64,000 nucleotides of DNA from assembly GCF_001013905.1 (NCBI RefSeq), contig NZ_LN831790.1:5222001-5286000 (forward strand), in the 5' to 3' direction. The notes under the pieces were generated by a model. It was not told where the DNA came from. It did not search any database and worked only from the letters and a program-made list of their open reading frames with translations. The position numbers and the translations under genes were made by a program. The DNA comes from Streptomyces leeuwenhoekii. Its GTDB lineage: Bacteria; Actinomycetota; Actinomycetes; Streptomycetales; Streptomycetaceae. Below, in pieces: positions 55,850 to 63,191 of the stretch (position 1 is the stretch's first letter; each line of letters begins with the position of its first letter).

Positions 55850-56815
55850 ATGCGACCGTCACACCTCGCCCTCGCCGTCCTCGTCGCCGCCGTCTGGGGC
55901 GTCAACTTCACCGTCATCGAGGTCGGCCTGGACCACTTCCCGCCGCTGCTCTTCTCCGCGCTGCGCTTCCTCGTGGCGGCACTTCCCGCCGTCTTCTTCG
56001 TCGGGCGCCCGAAAGTGGCCTGGAAGTGGATCGTGGCGGTCGGACTGGCGCTCGGCGTGGCCAAGTTCGGACTGGTCTTCGTCGGGATGGACGCGGGCAT
56101 GCCCGCCGGGCTGTCCTCCCTGGTGCTGCAGATCCAGGCGGTGTTCACCGCGGTCATCGCCTGGGCCGCGCTGGGCGAGCGCCCGACCGGCCTGCGCGTG
56201 ACCGGCATGCTGATCGCCCTGGCCGGGATCGGCGTCGCGGCCGTCGACGAGGGCGCCTCCGGCCCGCTCGGCGCCTTCGCGCTGGTGGTCGCGGCGGCGG
56301 CCTGCTGGGGCGTGTCCAACGTGCTGACCCGCAAGGCCGCCCCGCCCGACGCCCTGAACTTCATGGTCTGGGTGAGCACCGTCCCCGTCCTGCCCCTGCT
56401 CGGCCTGTCCCTGCTGACCGAGGGCCCCTCCCGCGATCTCGCGGCGTTGCGCGCCCTGGACTGGGCGGGCGCCGGCACGGTCGTCTTCGTCGCCTGGGTG
56501 GCGACCGTCTTCGGCTTCGGCGCCTGGGGCTGGCTGCTGCGCCGTCACCCGGCGTCCACGGTCGCGCCCTTCTCGCTGCTGGTCCCCGTCTTCGGCGTGT
56601 CGTCGGCCGCCGTGTTCCTCGGCGAGTCGGTGAGCCCGCTGCGGTGGTGCGCGGCGGCGCTGCTGGTGGGCGGCGTGGCACTGACGTCGGTGCCGGCGAG
56701 GCGGCCTGGCCGGGGCCGCGCGGACCGCGAGGCGGAGGGCGCCGTGGAGGGCGCCCGAACGGCCGTACCAGCCGTACGGCCGGCTCCCGCGACGGCCGAG
56801 GAGTACGGCCGGTGA
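55850..56815 (+). CDS. EamA/DMT-family metabolite transporter
   Basis: A 321-residue membrane protein with ten predicted spans in two EamA halves, each beginning with a WGVNF/CWGVSN pattern (near residues 16 and 150). DMT carriers export amino acids or other metabolites by proton antiport. A hydrophilic tail of about 35 residues follows. The ATG at 55850 is preceded by GGAAGGTG. The divergent LysR gene is the probable regulator; the substrate is unknown. Confidence 0.88.
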   Translation: MRPSHLALAVLVAAVWGVNFTVIEVGLDHFPPLLFSALRFLVAALPAVFFVGRPKVAWKWIVAVGLALGVAKFGLVFVGMDAGMPAGLSSLVLQIQAVFTAVIAWAALGERPTGLRVTGMLIALAGIGVAAVDEGASGPLGAFALVVAAAACWGVSNVLTRKAAPPDALNFMVWVSTVPVLPLLGLSLLTEGPSRDLAALRALDWAGAGTVVFVAWVATVFGFGAWGWLLRRHPASTVAPFSLLVPVFGVSSAAVFLGESVSPLRWCAAALLVGGVALTSVPARRPGRGRADREAEGAVEGARTAVPAVRPAPATAEEYGR

Positions 56816-56974
56816 CGGTGACGTGCGCGTCGGACGGTCCCGTCTGGAGGACGCGCCGGTACGGCGGGAGCCGCTGGGTGGCGGGGGCCGCCGGGGCGGC
56901 GGCACACGGCCGGCCCCGCCCCGGCGGTGGGCGCCGGGCCCCGTACCGTCGGGACGGCCGGGGCCCGCCCGGTC

Positions 56975-57778
56975 TCAGGCCGACTCGTTGAGGAGGCGCG
57001 CCAGATGGTCCCGCCCCGCGTCCAGCAGACCGGGGAGGGGCGCGGCGGCCTCGTACCACCGCTTCTCGTACTCCCAGCACAGCCAGCCGTCCCAGCCGTG
57101 CCGGGAGAGGACCTCCACGCACTCGGTCAGCGGCAGGACACCGGTGCCGAGCGGCAGCGGGGTGGTGTCGTCGGCGGATGCGATGTCCTTGACCTGGACG
57201 TACCCCAGGTGCGGGGAGAGGGCCGCGAAGGTCTCCGACGGCTGCTCGCCGCCGAGCCAGGTGTGCATCACGTCCCACAACGCCCCGACGTGGCGGTGGC
57301 CGACCAGGCCGAGGACCCGCATCGCGGCGGCACCGGTGCGGTGGGAGTCGTGGGTCTCCAGCAGGATGCGCACGCCGCGGTCGGCGGCGTGTTCGGCGGC
57401 GGTGCCCAGCCGCCGGGCGGCCGTCGCGTCGGCCTCCTCGGGGCTCTGGCCGTCCTCACCGCCGCCGGGGAAGACCCGCACGTACGGGGCGCCGAGGTCG
57501 CGGGCCAGGTCCAGCAGGGTGCGGATCTCCGCGAGCACGGGGCCGTCGTCGCCGGGTGCCGCGACGCGGGTGTAGCCCGCCAGACCCAGGATCTCGACGC
57601 CCGCCGCCTTGAACGCGGCGGCCACGTCGGCCCGTTCGGCGAGGGTCAGGCCGGGGTGCACCGGCTCCTCGGGATGGGTGCGCAGTTCGATGCCGTGATA
57701 GCCGTGCGCGGTCGCGAGCCGCAGCACATCGGGCAGGGGCAGGCCGGGGACGCCGAGGGTGGAGAACGCCAGCTTCAT
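56975..57778 (-). CDS. Sugar phosphate isomerase/epimerase-like TIM barrel
   Basis: A 267-residue xylose-isomerase-like barrel (AP endonuclease 2 superfamily). Metal-site residues are visible: Glu in ILLETHDSH near residue 145, Asp/His in ALWDVMHTW near 178, and Glu in LCWEYEKRWY near the end. The start MKLAFSTLGVPG is the standard family N-terminus, so I chose the ATG at 57778 over upstream GTGs. It is convergent with the EamA gene and has no partner that reveals the substrate. Confidence 0.83.
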   Translation of the reverse strand: MKLAFSTLGVPGLPLPDVLRLATAHGYHGIELRTHPEEPVHPGLTLAERADVAAAFKAAGVEILGLAGYTRVAAPGDDGPVLAEIRTLLDLARDLGAPYVRVFPGGGEDGQSPEEADATAARRLGTAAEHAADRGVRILLETHDSHRTGAAAMRVLGLVGHRHVGALWDVMHTWLGGEQPSETFAALSPHLGYVQVKDIASADDTTPLPLGTGVLPLTECVEVLSRHGWDGWLCWEYEKRWYEAAAPLPGLLDAGRDHLARLLNESA

Positions 57779-57895
57779 GTCGACGGACACTACCCGCTCA
57801 CCCGCCACTCACTCGTGTGTCACGCGGAGGCACGGCCGCCCGTCCCGTCGGCCCCACGCCCGAGGGGCGGGCCCGGGCGACCCGGGGGCGCCGTG

Positions 57896-58498
57896 TCAGG
57901 ACCCGGGGGCGGCGGCCCGGTAGACGCACACCTGCGCGCCCGTGGCCGCCCGCGCCGTGGAGACCGGCTCGAACGCCCGCAGCGCACCGTCGTCGGGGAA
58001 GATGGTCTTCCCGCCGCCGAGGATCACCGGCATCACGATGAGCCGCAGTTCGTCGACCAGGCCCTCGCTCAGCAGCGTGCGGGCCAGGGTCGGGCTGCCC
58101 ATGACCAGCAGTCCGCGGCCCTCGGACGCGCGCAGCTCGCGCAGGCGGGCGACCGGTTCGTCGTCGCCGGGGACGAGCGTGGTGTTGTTCCACGTCAGGT
58201 CGGTTTCGCCGAGCGTGCGAGAGACGACGTACTTCGGGAGGGCGTTCATCCGGTCGGCGAAGGGGTCTCCGGCGCGCTCGGGCCAGGTCCCCGCCATCGC
58301 CTGCCAGGTCCGCCGTCCGAACAGCAGTGCGTCGGCCTCCGCCACCGCCGCGTCGAAGGCCCCGCCGACCACCTCCGGGTCGAAGAACGCGTGCGACCAG
58401 CCGCCGTGCGCGAACCCCCCGTCGGTGTCCTCCTGGGGGCCGCCGGGGGCCTGCACGACCCCGTCCAGGCTGATGAACTCACTGATCACGATGCGCAT
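57896..58498 (-). CDS. Dihydrofolate reductase-like (RibD C-terminal) protein
   Basis: A 200-residue protein of the RibD C-terminal/DHFR superfamily, likely an NAD(P)H-binding reductase of unknown substrate. Typical features are the N-terminal MRIVISEFISLDGVVQAPG, LLFGRRTWQAMAGTWP near residue 58 and the LVMGSPTLARTLLSEGLVDEL cofactor loop near 130. GAGGAAACGAG lies upstream of the ATG at 58498. It diverges from a tautomerase gene across a palindrome. Confidence 0.87.
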   Translation of the reverse strand: MRIVISEFISLDGVVQAPGGPQEDTDGGFAHGGWSHAFFDPEVVGGAFDAAVAEADALLFGRRTWQAMAGTWPERAGDPFADRMNALPKYVVSRTLGETDLTWNNTTLVPGDDEPVARLRELRASEGRGLLVMGSPTLARTLLSEGLVDELRLIVMPVILGGGKTIFPDDGALRAFEPVSTARAATGAQVCVYRAAAPGS

Positions 58499-58640
58499 GG
58501 GACTCGTTTCCTCGCTCGCTGCCGCGGCTGCTTCGGTGCCGGTCGGCCGGTTCGGTGGGGAAGACCGGCGGGCGGCCCGGAAATCATCGGTGCCGCGGAC
58601 GGAGTCGGCCGGAGAGTCGCGTCGAGCGGCACCCGCCATG

Positions 58641-58662
58641 CTGTAACTACTAGTATGTACAG
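58641..58662. promoter_or_regulatory. Palindrome in the reductase/tautomerase divergon
   Basis: Half sites CTGTAACTACT and AGTATGTACAG face each other with 9 of 11 bases matching, around a perfect TACTAGTA core. The spot is the most A+T-rich in the local region and lies between the two divergent starts; it fits a dimeric repressor site. Confidence 0.6.
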
Positions 58663-58726
58663 TAGGAGTGGGCGCGTCTTCTGCTGTGGGAGGTGTGCCT
58701 CCGGCCACCCGGAAGGAGCTCCCGCC

Positions 58727-59116
58727 TTGCCCTTCGTCCGCATCGACGCCCTCGGCGCCGGTCCCGACCGCATCGACGCCCTCGGCCGCGCCGTCCACGA
58801 CGCCCTGGTGGAGACGCTGGGCATCCCGCCCGGCGACCTGTTCCAGGTCCTGACCTCCCACGACGGCACCACCGGCACCCTCCGCGTCGGCGACTACCCC
58901 GGCATACACCGCGACGAGGGGATCGTCTACGTGGCGATCACCCTGCGCGCGGGCCGCCCACCGGAGCGCAAACGGGCGCTGTACCGGCGGATCGCCGAAC
59001 TCGCCCACGCCTACGCGGGGACCGAGCCGCGCAACGTCTTCGTCAGCCTCACGGAGAACGCCCCGGCCGACTGGTCGCTGGGCAACGGGGAGGCGCAGTA
59101 CCTGGCGGACCGGTGA
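58727..59116 (+). CDS. Tautomerase-superfamily protein
   Basis: A 129-residue protein of the 4-oxalocrotonate tautomerase superfamily. The start is TTG at 58727, chosen for two reasons: AAGGAG lies 8 bases before it, and the next codon is CCC, giving the N-terminal Pro (PFVRIDALG) that is the catalytic base after Met removal. The C-terminal half carries the VYVAITLRAGRPPERKRAL helix typical of longer single-domain members. Substrate unknown. Confidence 0.82.
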   Translation: MPFVRIDALGAGPDRIDALGRAVHDALVETLGIPPGDLFQVLTSHDGTTGTLRVGDYPGIHRDEGIVYVAITLRAGRPPERKRALYRRIAELAHAYAGTEPRNVFVSLTENAPADWSLGNGEAQYLADR

Positions 59117-59234
59117 GGGCCCGCCGGTCCGCCCCGGAATCACCGGGGGCCTGCTGGGTAGTCTGGGCGGCACAGCACATCGCGCACAGACACACCGCAC
59201 ACAGGCACATCGCGGACGGGAACAAGGAGCAGAC

Positions 59235-60065
59235 GTGAGCGAACCGGCGTCCATCGCCCTGCAGCAGGAGATAGCCCGGGAGCTGGAGGTCGCCGAGACC
59301 TTCGATGCGGAGCGGGAGATCGAGCGCCGGGTGGCCTTCCTCGCCGAGCGGCTCACCTCCACCGGCCTGCGCTGCCTGGTGCTCGGCATCAGCGGCGGCG
59401 TCGACTCCACCGCGGCGGGCCGGCTGTGCCAGCTCGCCGTCGAGCGGGCCCGGGCCGCCGGGCACGAGGCGCGGTTCTTCGCGATGCGGCTGCCCTACGG
59501 CGTCCAGGCCGACGAGCACGACGCCCAGCTCGCGCTCTCCTTCATCCGGGCCGACGAGGTGCTGACCGTGGACATCAAGCCCGCGAGCGACGCCGCCCTG
59601 GAGGCCGTGCGGGCCGGCGGCGTGAGCTTCCGCGACGCCCGCCACGAGGACTTCGTCCACGGCAACATCAAGGCCCGGCAGCGCATGATCGCCCAGTACG
59701 CGGTGGCCGGCGCGCAGGACGGCATGGTCGTCGGCACCGACCACGCGGCCGAGGCGGTCTCCGGCTTCTTTACCAAGTTCGGCGACGGCGCCGCCGATCT
59801 GGTGCCGCTGAGCGGCCTGACCAAGCGGCGGGTGCGCGCCGTCGCGGAGGCGCTGGGGGCACCCGCCGAGCTGGTGGGGAAGACGCCGACGGCCGACCTG
59901 GAGTCCCTCGACCCGGGCAAGGCCGACGAGGAGGCGCTCGGGGTCGGCTACGACGACATCGACGACTTCCTCGAAGGCAAGCCGGTGGACGAGCAGGTCT
60001 TCGAGAAGATCGTCAGCCGCTACCGCCTCACCGACCACAAGCGCCGCCTGCCCATCGGCCCCTGA
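59235..60065 (+). CDS. nadE: Ammonia-dependent NAD+ synthetase
   Basis: A 276-residue NAD synthetase forming NAD+ from deamido-NAD+, ATP and ammonia. The pyrophosphatase P-loop SGGVDS is at residues 53-58, and the KTPTADLESLDPGKADEEALG loop and C-terminal HKRRLPIGP are family hallmarks. No glutaminase domain is present, so it is the short NH3-using form. AAGGAG precedes the start at 59235 (GTG). It stands alone and ends before the repeat-rich gap. Confidence 0.95.
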   Translation: MSEPASIALQQEIARELEVAETFDAEREIERRVAFLAERLTSTGLRCLVLGISGGVDSTAAGRLCQLAVERARAAGHEARFFAMRLPYGVQADEHDAQLALSFIRADEVLTVDIKPASDAALEAVRAGGVSFRDARHEDFVHGNIKARQRMIAQYAVAGAQDGMVVGTDHAAEAVSGFFTKFGDGAADLVPLSGLTKRRVRAVAEALGAPAELVGKTPTADLESLDPGKADEEALGVGYDDIDDFLEGKPVDEQVFEKIVSRYRLTDHKRRLPIGP

Positions 60066-60140
60066 GACCCCACCCCGACGAGGCCGCCGCCCCCGCCGCA
60101 CGTACGCCGGTGACCGGCCGCGACGCTCCCACGGTCCCGG

Positions 60141-60302
60141 GGGCGCCGCGCCCGCCCGCGAACGGGGGTCGCGCGCTGAGGTCGTACGCCGGGGGCGGTC
60201 GCCCAGGGGGCGAGGCCTCGGTGACGGGCCTCGCCCGGGTCGCACGCCTCCTGGGGGCGCCCCGCCCGCGAACGGGTCACGCGCTGATGTCGTACGCCGG
60301 GA
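60141..60302. repeat. Imperfect duplication downstream of nadE
   Basis: Segments at about 60141-60195 and 60254-60302 both read GGGCGCC...CCCGCCCGCGAACGGG...CGCGCTGA..GTCGTACGCCGGG with scattered changes, about 110 bases apart. Confidence 0.75.
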
Positions 60303-60363
60303 AGTGCGCCCCAACGCGATCCGACCCTCACCCGGCGACAGCGGCCCCGCCTAGGCGGCCTCT

Positions 60364-60603
60364 GACCCACCCCGGCGGAGGTCACTGTGCCGCGGCGGGA
60401 TCCGACCCACCCCGGCGGAGGTCACTGTGCCGCGGCGGGATTTGGCCCACCCCGGCGGAGGTCACTGTGCTGCGGCGGGATTTGGCCCACCCCGGCGGAG
60501 GTCACCGTGCCGCGGCGGGATCCGGCCCACCCCGGCGGAGGTCACCGCATCCCGGCGGGATCCGACCCACCCCGGTGGCTGCCACCGCCCCCCGGCGGCA
60601 GCC
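60364..60603. repeat. Six-copy 40-bp tandem array
   Basis: Units start at 60364, 60404, 60444, 60484, 60524 and 60564. Each begins GRCCCACCCCGGCGGAGGTC (the last is degenerate) and ends CGGCGGGATYY. The first four are nearly identical; copies five and six decay. The period is not a multiple of three, so it is not a protein repeat. Confidence 0.93.
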
Positions 60604-60641
60604 GAACCCCCCGGCAACAGCCGACCCCCACCCGCCGGGAG

Positions 60642-61724
60642 TCACCCCGCGGAATCCGACCCCCGCCCGGCCTCCCCCTCACCCCGCGGCACTCCCGTCG
60701 ACCCCCGCACCATCAACTCCCCCCGCACCGTCGCGATCCCCCCGGGCGGCGGTTCCTCACGCCCCATGGCGATGCGGCCGGCCCGCGCGCCCGCCTCCGC
60801 GAGCGGCAGCCGTACCGTCGTCAGCGCGGGCACCGCGTCGATGCTGAACGGCAGGTCGTCGAAGCCGGCCACCGACACGTCCTGCGGGATCCGCAGCCCC
60901 GACTCCCGCAGCGCCGCGCAGGCGCCCAGCGCGACCGAGTCGTTGGCCGCGACGACCGCCGTCAGGGTGGGGTCCCGGCGCAGGAGTTCCAGCGTCGCCT
61001 CGTAGCCGGACCGGCGGTCGTAGCGGCCGTGCACCGTGCGGCGCGGGTCGTCCTCGATGCCGTGCGCGGCCAGTGCGGCCCGGTGGCCCTCCAGGCGGTG
61101 CCGGGTCGTGGTGCGCTCCTCGGGGCCCGCGATGTAGCCGAGCCGCCGGTGGCCCAGCCCGATCAGGTGCTCCGTCAGCTCCCGGCCCCCGCCGCGGTTG
61201 TCGAAGGTCAGCGCGATCGCCTCGGTGTCCGGCGCCGGCGGGCGCCCGCACAGCACCACCCGGGTCCCGGCGTCGCCGAGCTTGCGCAGCTTGGCCGCCA
61301 CGGCGGTCTTGTGGGCCTCGTTCTCCACCGCGCCGCCGGTCAGCACCACGGCCGCGGCCCGCTGCCGCTGGAGCAGGGTGAGGTAGGTCAGCTCGCGCTC
61401 CGGGGAGCCGCCGGTGTTGCAGACCACGGCGAGCCGCTCGCCGCCCGCCCGCCCCCCGGGCCCGCCGATCTCGGACTGGATGGCGCCGGCCATGATGCCG
61501 AAGAAGGGGTCGGCGATGTCGTTCACCAGGATCCCCACCAGGTCGGACGTGGCGGCGGCCAGGGCGCTCGCCGGCCCGTTGAGCACGTAGTCCAGCTCGT
61601 CGACCGCCTTCAGCACCCGCTCACGGGTGGATGCGGCCACGGGGTAGTTCCCGTTCAGTACGCGCGACACCGTCGCGGGGGAGACCTGCGCGCGGGCCGC
61701 CACGTCCGCCAGGGTCACCGTCAT
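60642..61724 (-). CDS. LacI-family regulator of the adjacent oxidoreductase operon
   Basis: A 360-residue LacI protein. The DNA-binding part is at residues 4-50 (TLADVAARAQVSPATVSRV), then a hinge and a sugar-binding domain ending about residue 340 with a short Ser/Gly tail. GGAGGACGAGG precedes the ATG. It diverges from the Gfo/Idh/MocA gene, and AAGCGCTT-centred operator candidates lie at 61943-61960 and 63265-63278, so it is the likely repressor of that operon. Confidence 0.9.
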   Translation of the reverse strand: MTVTLADVAARAQVSPATVSRVLNGNYPVAASTRERVLKAVDELDYVLNGPASALAAATSDLVGILVNDIADPFFGIMAGAIQSEIGGPGGRAGGERLAVVCNTGGSPERELTYLTLLQRQRAAAVVLTGGAVENEAHKTAVAAKLRKLGDAGTRVVLCGRPPAPDTEAIALTFDNRGGGRELTEHLIGLGHRRLGYIAGPEERTTTRHRLEGHRAALAAHGIEDDPRRTVHGRYDRRSGYEATLELLRRDPTLTAVVAANDSVALGACAALRESGLRIPQDVSVAGFDDLPFSIDAVPALTTVRLPLAEAGARAGRIAMGREEPPPGGIATVRGELMVRGSTGVPRGEGEAGRGSDSAG

Positions 61725-62039
61725 GTCCTCGTCCTCCGGTCGCTCCGGTCGCGCCTCTCGCCGAACGGGCCGTACTCGCCGTACACCGGCGATCGCCAGG
61801 CGCGGGCGGCCGGCCCCGCCGCGGGGCCGGCCGCTGCCCGGTCAGACCCTACGGCCCCCGGCCGGCCTCGTTCGCCGCTCGCACAACTCGCTCCGCGCGG
61901 TGGTCTTGTCCAGACCACCGTGCACAGGCTAGCTTCGTACCAGATAGAAAGCGCTTGCTGTGGTCTCATCAGTCGTGGAGTGGCCGGTGGGGGTGTGTGC
62001 GGCGCGCGGACCGCGTACGACGCGTACGAAGGGAATGAC
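61725..62039. promoter_or_regulatory. Divergent LacI/oxidoreductase promoter region
   Basis: 315 bases. A possible rightward promoter has TTGTCC at 61906-61911 and TAGCTT at 61930-61935 (18-bp spacer), followed at once by the LacI-type operator. GTGGTCT-TGTCC-AGACCAC at 61900-61918 overlaps the -35. Confidence 0.5.
61943..61960. promoter_or_regulatory. LacI-type operator upstream of the oxidoreductase gene
   Basis: GATAGAAAGCGCTTGCTG contains the AAGCGCTT core (61949-61956) flanked by near-symmetric bases, just downstream of the putative -10. The centre CG and flanking sequence are typical of LacI-family sites. Confidence 0.65.
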
Positions 62040-63191
62040 GTGACACGCAAGACGGTGCGTATCGCCATGAACGGCGTGACCGGGCGCATGGGCTACCGCC
62101 AGCACCTCGTCCGCTCGATCCTGGCCATCCGTGAGCAGGGCGGCCTGGACCTGGGCGACGGTGCCGTGCTGTGGCCGGAGCCGATCCTGGTCGGCCGCCG
62201 TGAGCACGCGCTCAGGGCGCTGGCCGAGCGGCACGGCCTGGAGCACGTCTCGACGGACGTGGACGCGGTCCTCGCCGACGAGAGCGTCGACATCTACTTC
62301 GACGCGCAGGTCACCTCCGCGCGCGAGGACGCGATCAAGAAGGCGATCGCGGCGGGCAAGCACATCTACACCGAGAAGCCCACGGCCACCGGTTTCGAGG
62401 GCGCGCTGGAGCTGGCCCGCCTGGCCGCCGCCAAGGGCGTGAAGCACGGCGTCGTCCAGGACAAGCTGTTCCTGCCCGGCCTGCTCAAGCTCAAGCGGCT
62501 GATCGACGGCGGCTTCTTCGGCCGCATCCTGTCCGTGCGCGGCGAGTTCGGCTACTGGGTCTTCGAGGGCGACTGGCAGGAGGCGCAGCGCCCCTCCTGG
62601 AACTACCGCGCCGAGGACGGCGGCGGCATCGTCGTCGACATGTTCCCCCACTGGGAGTACGTGCTGCACGAGCTGTTCGGCCGGGTGAAGTCCGTCCAGG
62701 CCCTCACCGCCACCCACATCCCGCAGCGCTGGGACGAGGACGGCAAGCCCTACGACGCCACCGCCGACGACGCCGCCTACGGCCTCTTCGAGCTCGACGG
62801 CGGGGCGATCGCCCAGATCAACTCCTCCTGGGCGGTGCGCGTCAACCGCGACGAACTGGTGGAGTTCCAGGTCGACGGCACCGAGGGCTCCGCGGTCGCC
62901 GGCCTGCGCAACTGCCGTGTCCAGCACCGCAGCGCCACCCCCAAGCCGGTCTGGAACCCGGACATCCCGGCCACGTACTCCTTCCGCGACCAGTGGCAGG
63001 AGGTCCCGGACAACCAGGAGTTCGACAACGGCTTCAAGGCCCAGTGGGAGCTGTTCCTCAAGCACGTCTACGCCGACGCCCCCTACCACTGGGACCTGCT
63101 GGCCGGCGCCCGCGGCGTCCAGCTCGCCGAGCTGGGCCTGAAGTCCTCCGCCGAGGGCCGCCGCATCGACGTGCCGGAGGTCGCGCTGTGA
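62040..63191 (+). CDS. Gfo/Idh/MocA-family oxidoreductase
   Basis: A 383-residue NAD(P)-dependent dehydrogenase of the Gfo/Idh/MocA group, acting on a sugar, inositol or derived polyol. The Rossmann motif is modified to MNGVTGRMGYRQH near residue 10, and the catalytic-site motif TEKPTA lies near residue 115. GAAGGGA lies 6 bases before the GTG at 62040. The stop overlaps the GTG of the next gene by four bases. LacI control suggests a sugar catabolic operon; the substrate cannot be read from sequence. Confidence 0.88.
   Translation: MTRKTVRIAMNGVTGRMGYRQHLVRSILAIREQGGLDLGDGAVLWPEPILVGRREHALRALAERHGLEHVSTDVDAVLADESVDIYFDAQVTSAREDAIKKAIAAGKHIYTEKPTATGFEGALELARLAAAKGVKHGVVQDKLFLPGLLKLKRLIDGGFFGRILSVRGEFGYWVFEGDWQEAQRPSWNYRAEDGGGIVVDMFPHWEYVLHELFGRVKSVQALTATHIPQRWDEDGKPYDATADDAAYGLFELDGGAIAQINSSWAVRVNRDELVEFQVDGTEGSAVAGLRNCRVQHRSATPKPVWNPDIPATYSFRDQWQEVPDNQEFDNGFKAQWELFLKHVYADAPYHWDLLAGARGVQLAELGLKSSAEGRRIDVPEVAL

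Larger units (their letters stand above)
60066..60641. other. Repeat-rich gap between nadE and the LacI gene
   Basis: 576 bases between convergent genes without a believable gene. It is filled by a duplicated segment (60141-60302) and a 40-bp tandem array (60364-60603). Frames run open across it only because the repeat has no stop. Confidence 0.75.

Noticed and set aside
60364..60603. CRISPR array
   Set aside because: The 40-bp units abut with no unique spacers, and no cas genes are present.
60387..62039. Apparent N-terminal extension of the Gfo/Idh/MocA gene over the 40-bp array and the opposite LacI gene
   Set aside because: It runs antisense through a well-supported LacI gene and through repeats lacking stops by composition; GTG 62040 has a proper ribosome site and begins the family fold.
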